A DNA stretch of 64,000 bases, taken from an uncultured Acidobacteriia bacterium (lineage in GTDB: Bacteria; Acidobacteriota; Terriglobia; Bryobacterales; Bryobacteraceae). The stretch's first letter is position 1; each line of letters starts with the position of its first letter. The stretch lies in contig CAIXXM010000101.1 of assembly GCA_903923395.1 (NCBI GenBank), forward strand, positions 1 through 64,000, in the 5' to 3' direction. The translations under genes were made by a program, and so were the position numbers. Under the pieces are notes generated by a model. The model was not told the origin of the DNA. It saw nothing but the letters and a program-made list of their open reading frames with translations, and did no database searches. This document shows positions 32,101 to 40,528 of the stretch, in pieces.

Positions 32101-32357
32101 AATCCGGGTGCTTCCGCTTTCACATCATAAGTGCCCACCTGCAACAGCGGGAATGTAAATTCACCCTGCGCGTTGGTAGTCTGCGTCCGCGACTGCTTCG
32201 TGGCAGTGCTTGTCAAAGTGATTGTCGCCTTCGCGATAGTCGCACCGCTGGCGTCTGCTACTGTGCCACGCAGATCGCCAGTGATCTGTGCGGACAGAGC
32301 GGAGGCGAGCAGCAATACAGCTGCAGCAGAGCAGAGCCCTGCCTTGATCAATCTCAT
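29118..32357 (-). CDS. TonB-dependent outer-membrane receptor (Oar-like)
   Basis: A large 1079-residue receptor. A signal peptide (RLIKAGLCSAAAVLLLASAL) is followed by a carboxypeptidase-regulatory-like domain (GDLRGTVADASGATIAKATI), a plug domain with RGRGNNVTVDGVTATDVSVT, and a beta-barrel whose last strands end GQVAVRIIF with the C-terminal aromatic signature. Such proteins import large or bound substrates and are numerous in Acidobacteriota. ATG 32357 is used because AGGAG lies about 11 bases upstream; an upstream frame to 32420 lacks a ribosome-binding site. No SusD-like partner is nearby, so the substrate is unknown. A TATCCT -10-like box sits at 32381-32376. Confidence 0.92.
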   Translation of the reverse strand: MRLIKAGLCSAAAVLLLASALSAQITGDLRGTVADASGATIAKATITLTSTATKQSRTQTTNAQGEFTFPLLQVGTYDVKAEAPGFSAATTKAEVKTGEIAAVNFKLQVGAVTTAVEVSGAVAKLDTENAQLQTSVVGESVQNIPVGRNPNLFALTAPGVAPVSANNPYLGSGSFNSNGGRGRGNNVTVDGVTATDVSVTGTGGPLGPLNFSSIKEVKVITNNFSAEYGRNSSSQVIYITKGGTNDLHGEVYEYLQNNVLNARSFFDRTGSAAVLKQNTYGFEVGGPVFIPKLFNGRNRVFWHIDYEGLKTRGVGAAVIATVPTATALAGVTDPTSKALVAQYSLPSSPTGTLAETAPSTTDTYQVSYRGDVVLSKNDNLWVRYGVFDSVANSTGLTFVSTNLPGFGAGSTNHPRQATAAETHLFGSSAVNEFRFGFGQSKPAFPIETPYKLGVAVSFLDGTSGFGVSNILPQGREQRTYQYTDNFTYTRGTHNLKTGFEYYKLDADSYFDSNIRGTLTFASFAAFQAGQPTSYSQNFGNSVRQNRVNNASWFLQDDWKPFKNLTINAGIRLEFAGGPTEANNLISNLDLSNQTKYGAAGAGPLGLLTTGKPSFNSNYNWGPRFGFAYQPFNDSKTVVRGGYGIAYDFVFLNPITNQRFLPPFIYAGSLSGTGSFTGGNTYANLVAGTATIQQQLNASVGSLSTTALNFGAISPAIAQNLKNPQVQQWSFGIERELIRDYVLKVTYVGTKGTFLPRTRPINLVANIPAPATSLADEAARLSQFTAAFAGQSGSVTSYSNRNDPRYNAVNYVESSANSSYNALQVELQHRYAKGLLVNVAYTYAHSIDDNSDVLGVLVNDTPAQQNPNDNRNNRASSQFDLRQTFVVTHTYELPWLKDAKNRLVRGALGGWAFAGISSYRSGFPVNIYAGPRLGLTDPVIDLGTGNAVDRPNVSGAITNFKPEPSGSAGAPTGLITVNGGSISAYANSLGLSQPLLGNFGTLGRNVLRLNGQLNFDWNMYKNFRFSEKVNLQLRGEFYNIFNAHAFQSLASQSITSSSFGQYNAVSQNSRTGQVAVRIIF

Positions 32358-32635
32358 TCTGTTTTTGACTCCTGAAGGATAAAGTGCCGGGTACGAAGCG
32401 CGCAGCATCTGCCGCTTCATACCTCTATACTTCTGTGGGATGCTTCAGGTGACAGTCTGGTTAGCCCGGCTGTCTACGGATGTGTGACGCTCTTCACAAA
32501 ACACGTGGGTAAGATTTCCTGATTCATTCTAAGTAAACTAAGTCGCCGGAAAAGGGGGAATTACTGAATCGGACTTCATTTCGGCTAAATCTTCCCCTGT
32601 TCCTTTACATCCATTCGGCTGAGGTAATACAAACC
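32358..32635. other. Divergent spacer between TonB receptor and fasciclin gene
   Basis: Contains the ribosome-binding sites and the likely promoters of both flanking genes, including the receptor's -10 box AGGATA (plus-strand coordinates 32376-32381). No other gene is seen. Confidence 0.5.
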
Positions 32636-33133
32636 ATGAAAAAGTTATTCAGCCTTGTTGCTCTTGGAGCAATGATGATCGCCGCGCCCGCGATGCGCGC
32701 CCAGGATAAGGACATTGTTGACACCGCCGTTGGCGCGGGCAGCTTCACCACTCTGGTGGCCGCAGTCAAGGCCGCCGGTCTTGTTGACACACTGAAGGGT
32801 GCGGGTCCGTTCACCGTGTTTGCTCCCACCGATGATGCGTTCAAGAAGCTGCCCGCCGGCACTGTGGAAGCTCTCCTGAAGGACCCCGAAAAGCTCAAGA
32901 AGATTCTGCTCTACCACGTTGTTTCCGGCAAGGTGATGGCTGCTGATGTTGTGAAGGTGAAGTCCGCCAAGTCCGTCGAAGGCTCCAACATCCGCGTGAA
33001 GGTGGATGGTTCCACCGTGATGGTGAACAACGCCACTGTTGTGAAGACTGACATTGCTTGCACCAACGGCGTGATCCACGTGATCGACACCGTGATCATG
33101 CCCCCCACGGGCGGCGGCAAGAAGAAGCAGTAA
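32636..33133 (+). CDS. Secreted fasciclin (FAS1) domain protein
   Basis: A 165-residue protein with a signal peptide ([20 protein letters not shown]) and one FAS1 domain. The family blocks are clear: [40 protein letters not shown] and [17 protein letters not shown]1 proteins mediate adhesion to surfaces or matrix. The mature protein ends in a Gly/Lys tail. GAGG lies about 11 bases before ATG. It is a single gene with its own strong terminator. Confidence 0.94.
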   Translation: MKKLFSLVALGAMMIAAPAMRAQDKDIVDTAVGAGSFTTLVAAVKAAGLVDTLKGAGPFTVFAPTDDAFKKLPAGTVEALLKDPEKLKKILLYHVVSGKVMAADVVKVKSAKSVEGSNIRVKVDGSTVMVNNATVVKTDIACTNGVIHVIDTVIMPPTGGGKKKQ

Positions 33134-33153
33134 CTCCGCGGTCTCCTGTTGAC

Positions 33154-33198
33154 GGCCCGGTTCGCACGCTGATCAGAGCGTTGTGAACCGGGCCTTTT
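33154..33198 (+). terminator. Terminator after the fasciclin gene
   Basis: GGCCCGGTTC at 33154-33163 pairs with GAACCGGGCC at 33185-33194, followed by TTTTCGTTT. Confidence 0.85.
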
Positions 33199-33206
33199 CG
33201 TTTCTC

Positions 33207-33215
33207 TGCTACCAT
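33207..33215 (+). promoter_or_regulatory. Extended -10 element before the MoxR-like gene
   Basis: TGCTACCAT fits TGnTAnnnT. The 12-mer TGCTACCATCGG also occurs at 46847-46858 before the GH28-like gene, which suggests shared promoter architecture. No clear -35 was found. Confidence 0.35.
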
Positions 33216-33258
33216 CGGAGAAAATCCAGCCCAGTTTCTTGCTGACCGGAAAGCGCCC

Positions 33259-34755
33259 ATGCCCCACACTCATACGGAATTGCCCCACACCCTCGGTGCT
33301 CTTCGCGCCAGTGAGTACTATGCCGATCCTGCGATTGCCCACCGCAGCACCAAAGAGGAACTGCGGGCGAATTTAATTGCGAAAATCCGCTCCGGCGAGA
33401 CTCTCTTCCCCGGCATCGTCGGCTACAACGATACTGTCATTCCGCAGGTGATCAATGCCGTGCTTTCCCGGCACAACTTCATCCTGCTGGGGCTGCGGGG
33501 CCAAGCGAAAACGCGGCTCATCCGCATGCTCACCAGCCTGCTGGACCCCCACCTGCCATATGTTGCCGGCTGCGAAATCCGGGATAATCCCTTCGCGCCA
33601 CTCTGCCGCCGCTGCAAGCTTCTGATCCTGGAACACGGTGACGAAACGCCCATCGCCTGGCTGACTCCCGAACAGCGCTACGTGGAAAAACTCGCCACTC
33701 CGGATGTGACCATCGCGGACATGATCGGCGACATCGACCCCATCAAGGCAGCCCGAGCCGGCCAAAACATCGGCGATGAACTCACCATTCACTACGGCCT
33801 GCTGCCCCGCGCCAACCGCGGTATCTTCGCGGTGAATGAATTGCCGGACCTTGCGGGCAAGATCCAGGTCGGGCTCTTCAACATCATGCAGGAAGGCGAT
33901 ATTCAGATTAAGGGCTATCCCGTGCGCCTGCCGCTCGATGTGATGCTCTGCTTCACCGCCAATCCGGAAGATTACACTGCCCGCGGCAAGATCATCACGC
34001 CGCTGAAAGACCGCATCGGCAGCGAGATCCGCACGCATTACCCGCTGCAACTGGAACAGGGCCTGGAGATCACCGCGGAAGAGTCCTGGACCAAGCGCGG
34101 TGACGGCCCCGCCGTTCGTGTGCCGAAATACGTTGCGGAGTTGATCGAACAGCTGGCATTCTCGGCCCGTGACGATAAGCGGATCGACAAAAAGTCAGGC
34201 GTTTCGCAGCGACTTCCCATCTCTGTGATGGAAAACGTGGTGTCCAATGCGGAGCGCCGTGCGCTGCTCGCGGAGGAAGATCTTGCCGTCCCGAGAGTTC
34301 TCGATCTCTATGCTGCTCTGCCTGCCATCACGGGTAAGATCGAACTGGAGTACGAAGGCGAACTGAAGGGCGGCGACCAGATCGCCCGTGACCTGATCCG
34401 CCTTGCTGTCGCCAAGACCTTCGACCGCTATTTTGAGGGCATCAACATGCAGCCGGTCATTCAGTGGTTTGACCTCGGCGGCGATTTGAAGCTGGGTGAT
34501 GACGCGGATTCCGCAGCTATCGTGCGCAGGCTCAGTTCGATTCAAGGTCTGATGGAAAAGACCCGCGCTCTGGGGCTGTCCGCGAATGAGCCTGATGCGG
34601 TTCGGGCCTCCGCTGCGGAGTTTATCCTCGAAGGCCTTTATGCCCAGAAGCGCATCAGCCGCTCTGAAGAGCGGGGCTTCACCGCGGAAGACCGTAAACG
34701 TTCCGCCGACGACGAAGAGACACCGCGTCAGCGCCAGCGCCGTCAGTTTAACTAA
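33259..34755 (+). CDS. MoxR/magnesium-chelatase-type AAA+ ATPase
   Basis: A 498-residue AAA+ ATPase. The P-loop is FILLGLRGQAKTRLIRML near residue 80 (GLRGQAKT, a variant of GxxGxGKT with Ala replacing the final Gly). A cysteine group (VAGCEIRDNPFAPLCRRCK, Cys104/115/118) could bind zinc. Arg-finger-like and sensor segments include NRGIFAVNELPDLAGKIQVG and CFTANPEDYTARGKIITPLK. It is coupled to a VWA gene 21 bases downstream, the classic chaperone-like MoxR/VWA pair that remodels or activates a partner protein. GGAAAG lies before the ATG. The target protein is unknown. Confidence 0.88.
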   Translation: MPHTHTELPHTLGALRASEYYADPAIAHRSTKEELRANLIAKIRSGETLFPGIVGYNDTVIPQVINAVLSRHNFILLGLRGQAKTRLIRMLTSLLDPHLPYVAGCEIRDNPFAPLCRRCKLLILEHGDETPIAWLTPEQRYVEKLATPDVTIADMIGDIDPIKAARAGQNIGDELTIHYGLLPRANRGIFAVNELPDLAGKIQVGLFNIMQEGDIQIKGYPVRLPLDVMLCFTANPEDYTARGKIITPLKDRIGSEIRTHYPLQLEQGLEITAEESWTKRGDGPAVRVPKYVAELIEQLAFSARDDKRIDKKSGVSQRLPISVMENVVSNAERRALLAEEDLAVPRVLDLYAALPAITGKIELEYEGELKGGDQIARDLIRLAVAKTFDRYFEGINMQPVIQWFDLGGDLKLGDDADSAAIVRRLSSIQGLMEKTRALGLSANEPDAVRASAAEFILEGLYAQKRISRSEERGFTAEDRKRSADDEETPRQRQRRQFN

Positions 34756-34776
34756 GTCCGCCTGCAGGAGGCTCCC

Positions 34777-35988
34777 GTGAAGTGGATCAAATACTCGAAA
34801 TACACCGGCGACGACCTTGGGATCGAATCGCAGGACATTCTCGATGCCCTCGCGGATTATTTCCTCGACAGCGGTTTCAACGCGCAGTATCTCGACTTCA
34901 ACAACTTCGATCCCAAAACGCTCGAAGAGTTGAAGAATGCCATTCGTGACGCTCTCGAACGCGGGGAACTCTTCTCCAAAGACAACCAGGACGAGATGTA
35001 CGAGCGTCTTGCCAAAATGTCACAGGAGCAGATTGATCAGCTTTTGAACCGCCTGGTGACCAAGCTTTCCGATGACGGACACATTTCCGTGGAAGGTGGT
35101 GGCGCGGGGGACGGGCAGCAGCCGGTGAAGTTCGAAGTGACCGACAAGTCTCTCGATTTCCTTGGCTACAAGACATTGAAAGATCTGCTCGGTTCGCTGG
35201 GGAAATCCAGCTTCGGCCGCCACGATACGAGGGATTTCTCCACTGGTGTCGAAACCTCCGGCTCCTCGAAGCAGTATGAGTTCGGTGACACGTTGAATCT
35301 GGATATCGGCGAGACGTTGTTCTCTGCCATGCAGCGGGAAGGGGTCACCGTGCCACTCAACCTGGAGTATGCTGACCTCCATGTCCACCAGTCGGAATAC
35401 CAGAGTTCCTGCGCGACGGTGCTCATGCTCGATTGCAGCCACAGCATGATCCTCTACGGAGAGGACCGCTTCACCCCCGCCAAACGTGTCGCCATGGCGC
35501 TGGCGCAGTTGATCAAGACCCAGTATCCCGGCGACACGCTGCGCTGTGTTCTCTTCCATGATTCGGCGGAAGAGCTTCGTATCAGCCAACTCGCACGGGT
35601 CCAGGTGGGGCCTCATTACACCAATACACGGGACGGTCTCATTTTGGCGCAGCGCATTCTCGCGCAGGAGCGTAAGGACATGAAGCAGATCGTCATGATC
35701 ACCGATGGCAAGCCTTCCGCTCTGACGCTGGAGGATGGCCGCATGTATCGCAATGCCTTTGGTCTGGATCCGCTTGTGATCACGAAGACCCTGGAAGAAG
35801 TGAACCGCTGCAAGAAGCAGGGGATCATCATCAACACCTTCATGCTCGCCAGTGACTACAGTCTGGTCAGCTTTGTCCAGAAGATCACGGCGATGTGCAA
35901 GGGCAAGGCCTACTTCACAACACCGTACACGCTGGGCCAGTATCTGTTGATGGACTACATGAACAACAAGTCCAGAACCATCCACTAA
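34777..35988 (+). CDS. VWA-domain protein, partner of the MoxR-like ATPase
   Basis: A 403-residue cytoplasmic protein. The N-terminal half is helical and charged. The C-terminal VWA domain has a MIDAS motif DCSHSM near residues 218-223 in [20 protein letters not shown], then conserved metal-site segments [17 protein letters not shown]. The GTG start has AGGAGG upstream (CAGGAGGCTCCC). Together with the ATPase it should form a MoxR/VWA machine; VWA proteins recruit the substrate. It ends before a strong bidirectional terminator, so the pair is one operon. Confidence 0.88.
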   Translation: MKWIKYSKYTGDDLGIESQDILDALADYFLDSGFNAQYLDFNNFDPKTLEELKNAIRDALERGELFSKDNQDEMYERLAKMSQEQIDQLLNRLVTKLSDDGHISVEGGGAGDGQQPVKFEVTDKSLDFLGYKTLKDLLGSLGKSSFGRHDTRDFSTGVETSGSSKQYEFGDTLNLDIGETLFSAMQREGVTVPLNLEYADLHVHQSEYQSSCATVLMLDCSHSMILYGEDRFTPAKRVAMALAQLIKTQYPGDTLRCVLFHDSAEELRISQLARVQVGPHYTNTRDGLILAQRILAQERKDMKQIVMITDGKPSALTLEDGRMYRNAFGLDPLVITKTLEEVNRCKKQGIIINTFMLASDYSLVSFVQKITAMCKGKAYFTTPYTLGQYLLMDYMNNKSRTIH

Positions 35989-35994
35989 AAAGCG

Positions 35995-36031
35995 AAAGGG
36001 CACCGCATCCCGAAGGATACGGTGCCCTTTT
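35995..36031 (+). terminator. Bidirectional terminator between VWA gene and subtilase
   Basis: AAAGGGCACCG at 35995-36005 pairs with CGGTGCCCTTT at 36020-36030, a 3-side T tail on the plus strand and A-rich 5' flank serving the minus strand. It ends the plus-strand ATPase/VWA operon and the minus-strand subtilase. Confidence 0.9.
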
Positions 36032-36054
36032 GTATGAGTCGCCTGGAAACCGGA

Positions 36055-38274
36055 CTAGTTGCCCGGTCCGCTGCCGTCACCCGTATCCGGGTCGCCGCCG
36101 ATGAGAGTGCCCCACACCGTGGAGGTTCCCCATACCGTGGACGTGCCCCAAACAGTCGAGGTGCCCCACACTGTAGAGTCGAGCTGGAAGATGTCCTTGC
36201 CCGCCACTGTGGTCCACAGGCTGTAGGTCGAAGTACCCCAAACCGTGGAGTCGAGCTGGAACACATCGGATGCGGTCGGAGTCCAGGTTCCGGTGGAAGT
36301 TCCCCAAACCGTGGAGTCGAGTTGGAAGACATCCGTGCCCCACACCGTGGAATCGAGCTGGAAGACGTCCGTGCCCCAAACCGTAGAGTCGAGCTGGAAG
36401 ATATCCGTGCCCCAAACCGTGGAGTCGAGCTGGAAGATATCCGTACCCCAAACCGTGGAATCGAGCTGGAAGATATCCGTGCCCCAAACCGTGGAGTCGA
36501 GCTGGAAGATATCGGAGGCTTTGATCGACGGGAACTTCGCGTCGCTGAGCAACGAGGTGTTGGTTCCCCACACTGTGGAATCGAGGCTCAGGAAGATATC
36601 CTGTCCCGTGATGTTCTTGGTGATCCAGTTCTTGGGAGCACCAACGATCCACGTGTAAAGACCCTTGGCATTCTTCTTGTTCGTACGGTAGGCAACCAGA
36701 GAGGGCGCAGCCTTCTTGCTGTAGGTTCCCCATTGCACGACATTGAGCGCCGCACCAACGTCCAGGCTGCCAGCGCCGACGGTGAAGATGTCGTACTGAA
36801 CGGTGTAGTTCTGAACGCTGCCGTTTGCATTCGTCCCCTGAATCACTTCGCTGTTGCCGGGGATGTGGAACTTATCCGCAGTTGCCATCAGCGTGGACTT
36901 GATTTCGTCCGGGGTGAGCGAGGGGTTCTGGCTGAGAAGCAGCGCAGCCGCACCGCTAACCACAGCGGCTGACATGCTGGTGCCACTGAGGATGAAGTAG
37001 TCACCCGTCTTCGCAGAGGCGCCGTACACAGCGGAACCCGCCGGGAGCGAAGCGAGAGGAACGATGTTCGTCGGGTGGGCAACCGCCAGCGCAGATCCGG
37101 GAGCCAGCACGGAGAAGATCCGGTTGCCGGGAGCGACCAGATCCGGCTTGACCACGTGATCGCCGGGCGTCGGGCCCTTCGAGCTGTAGGTGGTCATGTG
37201 ATCGGTCGAGTAAACCGAGGAGAGATTCTGCTTGAAGAAGCCATTAAAAATCAGCTCCCACGTGAAGCCGATACCGCTTAGATCGCCGGTACCCTTCACG
37301 CCCTGATCGGTATAGAAGTAGGGCTGGCTTTCCGTGTTGGAAGCGCCGACGGTGATCACGCGGGGGTCATTGCCGGGCGCGGTGATCGTTTCATAGCCGT
37401 AGGTGCCGAGCGAATTGTCGCGGCCCGAGTTGCCAGCCGCAGTCACCACGGTGATGCCGGCAGCCCAAGCTTCTTCCGCCGCCTGGCAGAGCAGATCCTT
37501 GGTGTAGCTCTCATACACCGGGCGTCCCAGCGAGAGATTCAGAACCTTGATGTTGTACTTGGTGCGATTCGCGATCACCCACTGGATCGCCTGGATAACC
37601 GCGGCGTCCGTGGATGCACCGGTGGAATCGAGCACCTTCAGGCTGTAGAGATGAACGCCAGGGGCCACACCATGTACGAGGCCCTTCGAATTCGTGCCGT
37701 TACCGGCGATGATCCCGGCGATGTGCGTGCCGTGACCGTAGTCATCGGCCGTTACCTTCGGGCAGCCAGTCACGGTGCAGAAACCCGCAACCTGGGTCAC
37801 CGTCTTCGCGGGCAGATCCGCGTTCGGAGAGATGCCGCTGTCCACCACTGCTACGCCAATGTTGCCCGTGGAGTTGTCGTCCCCGGAACCAGAGCCCTGC
37901 GGCATGCTGATGGTCTGCGGAAAATAGTCGTACTTTGGAGCGACAGTGGTTTGCGTTCCGCCGACCTTGTGGTTGGGCGAAACGATTTTCACCGTGTGGT
38001 GACCAGCTACGGTCGCCAGAGCGGAGCCTTCCACGCTGTACAATTCGTGGTCAGCGCTGATATCGCCAAGCTTGATGATGCCTTGACCGATACCGGCCAG
38101 TGAAGCCTTCGGGAGCTTGGAGTCCCGCTTCACGATCACTTCATACCACTGACCAGGCACTGGTTTCGCCAAATGAGGGGATAGTTCGCCGGCAAAACAA
38201 GTTGCCAGCGTTGCCGAGGCCAGCAAAACTGCGCGGCCGAAGAGGAATTTGGTACTCAGACGATTCATACGCAC
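36055..38274 (-). CDS. Secreted subtilisin-like (S8) serine protease with STVWGT repeats
   Basis: A 739-residue protein with a signal peptide (RLSTKFLFGRAVLLASATLA) and an inhibitor-like propeptide region (residues about 40-110). The S8 triad is complete: Asp145 in VAVVDSGISP, His181 in YGHGTHIAGIIAG, Ser433 in LSGTSMSAAVV, plus oxyanion Asn282. After the catalytic domain, the C-terminus carries repeated FQLDSTVWGT units (residues 588-659 and beyond) ending STVWGTSTVWGTSTVWGT. The repeats are Trp-rich with regular spacing and may fold as a beta-structure for surface or substrate binding. Gene regulation may involve the inverted repeat near 38361. Function and targets are unknown. Confidence 0.92.
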   Translation of the reverse strand: MRMNRLSTKFLFGRAVLLASATLATCFAGELSPHLAKPVPGQWYEVIVKRDSKLPKASLAGIGQGIIKLGDISADHELYSVEGSALATVAGHHTVKIVSPNHKVGGTQTTVAPKYDYFPQTISMPQGSGSGDDNSTGNIGVAVVDSGISPNADLPAKTVTQVAGFCTVTGCPKVTADDYGHGTHIAGIIAGNGTNSKGLVHGVAPGVHLYSLKVLDSTGASTDAAVIQAIQWVIANRTKYNIKVLNLSLGRPVYESYTKDLLCQAAEEAWAAGITVVTAAGNSGRDNSLGTYGYETITAPGNDPRVITVGASNTESQPYFYTDQGVKGTGDLSGIGFTWELIFNGFFKQNLSSVYSTDHMTTYSSKGPTPGDHVVKPDLVAPGNRIFSVLAPGSALAVAHPTNIVPLASLPAGSAVYGASAKTGDYFILSGTSMSAAVVSGAAALLLSQNPSLTPDEIKSTLMATADKFHIPGNSEVIQGTNANGSVQNYTVQYDIFTVGAGSLDVGAALNVVQWGTYSKKAAPSLVAYRTNKKNAKGLYTWIVGAPKNWITKNITGQDIFLSLDSTVWGTNTSLLSDAKFPSIKASDIFQLDSTVWGTDIFQLDSTVWGTDIFQLDSTVWGTDIFQLDSTVWGTDVFQLDSTVWGTDVFQLDSTVWGTSTGTWTPTASDVFQLDSTVWGTSTYSLWTTVAGKDIFQLDSTVWGTSTVWGTSTVWGTSTVWGTLIGGDPDTGDGSGPGN
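36298..36513 (-). repeat. Tandem array of six 36-bp units coding DxFQLDSTVWGT
   Basis: Six back-to-back 36-base units, exact in period, encode twelve residues each (DIFQLDSTVWGT four times, DVFQLDSTVWGT twice). Further scattered copies occur in 36055-36297 and upstream at about 36590-36560, plus three STVWGT hexamers near the end. Units differ by a few silent or single changes, so the array is recent or kept by selection. It lies wholly inside the subtilase gene. Confidence 0.95.
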
Positions 38275-38360
38275 GTCCTATATGCAATAGACTGACCACT
38301 CTGGCAGGCCGCTAAATCCCTCATTCGAAAGCGGGAGTTAGTACGGACGAAAGTTCCAGT

Positions 38361-38375
38361 GTGACATGTTGTCAC
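38361..38375. promoter_or_regulatory. Inverted repeat GTGACA-TGT-TGTCAC, possible operator
   Basis: A perfect 6-bp inverted repeat with 3-base spacer at 38361-38375, and a second half-site TGTCAC at 38392-38397, 22 bases further. It lies about 90 bases upstream of the subtilase start and 60 bases beyond the phosphatase stop. The pattern suits a dimeric transcription factor binding site controlling the protease. No regulator gene was tied to it. Confidence 0.45.
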
Positions 38376-38435
38376 TTTACCATGCTAGTATTGTCACCTC
38401 TATCAGAAGACTCCTAGCATTCGATAAACTTAGTT

Positions 38436-39044
38436 CTAGTACTGGATGTCATCCTTTATATTTGTTCGGATTACGCGGATTTCTTCGGTCTGAAAGTGGC
38501 ATACAGTGACCGACGCTGGCTCGATCTCCAGACGGTGGTGGAAGTCGATTGGCACTCCAAGTGCATGCATGATTGCGCACTTAATTGCGTCGGCGTGACT
38601 GAACACCGCCACGCTCTGTCCTGGATGCCCTGCCGCGAGGTTCAGAAGCCCCCGAACCATCCTCGCCTGCGTCTCCAGCATCAACTCTCCGCCCGGTGCG
38701 CGCGTGCCACTCCGGTACGTGTGAAACCTTCCAAATACCGGGTCGGGACCCAATTCCGCCAGCGTTCGGCCCTGCCACGCCCCGAAATTGACCTCTCCAA
38801 ACTCTGGATTCTGCTGGATTTCCAAGCCCCGGTCCACCGAGAGTGGCGCAGCCGTTTCCATCGCCCGTTGCAGGGGGCTTGACCAAATCGCGTCAATGCG
38901 GACACCCCGCAACCGTTCCACCAGACCCCGGGCCTGTGCTTTTCCCAGTTCGTCCAGGGGGATTCCCGGCAGCCAGCCGGTGAGTGCTTTGCCTACTTTC
39001 GCCGTTGTTGCGTGGCGGATCAAAAAGACTTCCGTCCTCTCCAT
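38436..39044 (-). CDS. Histidine phosphatase (phosphoglycerate mutase family)
   Basis: A 202-residue cofactor-independent-type histidine phosphatase. The phosphohistidine motif is VFLIRHATTA (His11, usually RHG, here RHA), with Arg in the SSPLQRAMETA block and the second catalytic His in VAVFSHADAIK. These enzymes hydrolyse phosphomonoesters such as phosphosugars, alpha-ribazole phosphate or phosphoglycerate; the exact substrate cannot be told. It has no signal peptide. It reads toward the subtilase promoter region and is a single gene. Confidence 0.9.
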   Translation of the reverse strand: MERTEVFLIRHATTAKVGKALTGWLPGIPLDELGKAQARGLVERLRGVRIDAIWSSPLQRAMETAAPLSVDRGLEIQQNPEFGEVNFGAWQGRTLAELGPDPVFGRFHTYRSGTRAPGGELMLETQARMVRGLLNLAAGHPGQSVAVFSHADAIKCAIMHALGVPIDFHHRLEIEPASVTVCHFQTEEIRVIRTNIKDDIQY

Positions 39045-39088
39045 TCCTCCACTATCCCACCCGTTGCCCTGCGGGCCGGGACAGGAAA

Positions 39089-40441
39089 CTACGCCTGTTT
39101 CACTGGTTTGTCACTGACTTTCCAAGTCTTTTCATCGAAATACAGCACTTTGCCCTGGCGGTACGAATGGACCGCCATCGTGATCAGCACCTGCGCCCGC
39201 GCGCCGGTTTCCACGTCGAGCGTCGGCTTCTGGCGGGAGCGCATACAGTCGAGGAAGTTCCCCACGTGCTCCTGCATGATGTCCTTTTGCTCCACGGCAA
39301 TCTTGACTTCGGCATCCTTGCCGAATTTCTCGGGCCAGGCCGCATCAATGTAGCCGCGCTCGCCTGCATTTGCCCCGCGCACACGTTCCGGTTTCAACGT
39401 AATGTGGTCAGTTGCGCTCTCAAACATGCCGTGATCCACCATAATGATGGTGCCTGCGTGTCCCCGGATCAGGCCCGGAATGTGTTGTGAGTTTGCCATG
39501 GAGGAACTCAGCACAATCGAATGGCCCTTCGCATAATCGCCAATCAGATGGAACGTGTCGGGCACTTCCCGTTCATCCTTGAATTCGTAGATGCCCCCGG
39601 TCGCCATGACCTTCGCCGGAAATTGCGGCTCTCCCCAGCAGATATTCATCGGCGCGACCACGTGGTAGAAAAGATCCGTCGCAATTCCACCCGAATAATC
39701 CCAATATTTCCGGAAGCGGAAGAAGCGGTCGGCATCAAAAGGGCGCTTGGAGGCGTTTCCGAGCCACATCTTCCAATCGATATGATTCTCCCCGGTGGCA
39801 TCCGGTCCCGCTTCTTTATCAATCGGCCAATTCCACTCTCCGCCCACTGAATTCCGGTGATAAGACCCCTGGCTCATCAGCATTTTTCCGATGGCACCAT
39901 CCGCGATTGCCTTCTTGGCCTTCGCCCACTGGTCCCCCGAGGTTGTTTGCGAGCCCACCTGCAGAACGCGCCCTGTCGCCTTGACGGTTTCCACCAGCAT
40001 CTTCGCTTCCTCAATGGTGTGGCACATGGGCTTTTCGAGGTAAACGTCCTTCCCCTTTTCCATGGCTGCGATGGCGATGGGCGCATGCCAGTGATCCGGC
40101 GTCGCAACAATCACCGCATCGATTTCAGGGTTGTTCAGCACCTCGCGGTAATCCAGCGTGCCGGGGACTTTGTGTGTCGCCGCATTTTGATTCACGCGCT
40201 TTTGGTAGACGTCACAGACCATGGCGATCCGCGCATTCTTCTTCTCCCCGGCCGTTGCGAACTGCTTCGCCACATAGGTGCCACGTCCGCCACAGCCGAT
40301 GACGCCGACGTTGATCCGGTCGTTGGCTCCGATGGTGCGTCCTGCCGGTCGCGCGGCAAATGCCAAAGGGGCAACGGAGGAAAGCGCGGCAGCGCTCTTC
40401 AGGAATGTTCTGCGGTCGGTGAAGTCAAAGTGGTTCGTCAT
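39089..40441 (-). CDS. Secreted Gfo/Idh/MocA oxidoreductase (TAT signal)
   Basis: A 450-residue NAD(P)-dependent oxidoreductase with a TAT signal ([20 protein letters not shown]). The Rossmann fingerprint is [15 protein letters not shown], the family motif is [11 protein letters not shown], and the C-terminal alpha/beta domain follows with [20 protein letters not shown]. These enzymes oxidise or reduce sugars, inositols and sugar acids; substrate unknown. It stands divergent from the VWFA protein with an 87-base spacer. Confidence 0.93.
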   Translation of the reverse strand: MTNHFDFTDRRTFLKSAAALSSVAPLAFAARPAGRTIGANDRINVGVIGCGGRGTYVAKQFATAGEKKNARIAMVCDVYQKRVNQNAATHKVPGTLDYREVLNNPEIDAVIVATPDHWHAPIAIAAMEKGKDVYLEKPMCHTIEEAKMLVETVKATGRVLQVGSQTTSGDQWAKAKKAIADGAIGKMLMSQGSYHRNSVGGEWNWPIDKEAGPDATGENHIDWKMWLGNASKRPFDADRFFRFRKYWDYSGGIATDLFYHVVAPMNICWGEPQFPAKVMATGGIYEFKDEREVPDTFHLIGDYAKGHSIVLSSSMANSQHIPGLIRGHAGTIIMVDHGMFESATDHITLKPERVRGANAGERGYIDAAWPEKFGKDAEVKIAVEQKDIMQEHVGNFLDCMRSRQKPTLDVETGARAQVLITMAVHSYRQGKVLYFDEKTWKVSDKPVKQA

Positions 40442-40528
40442 CGCGTTTCAGATTCTATCCGATTTTGCCCCGCCCCGCGCCACCTGATATTGCTGCGGAC
40501 GGGAAGGGCTAGAATAAACGTTAACCTT

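Noticed and set aside
36298-36513. CRISPR-like array
   Set aside because: Units are contiguous with no spacers and code in frame within a protein.
36022-36972. Plus-strand repeat-rich frames opposite the subtilase
   Set aside because: The repeats are just the complement of the 36-bp array; the subtilase frame has signal peptide and catalytic triad.
39857-40528. N-terminal extension of the VWFA protein
   Set aside because: It overlaps the divergent oxidoreductase gene, and a signal peptide begins at 40529.
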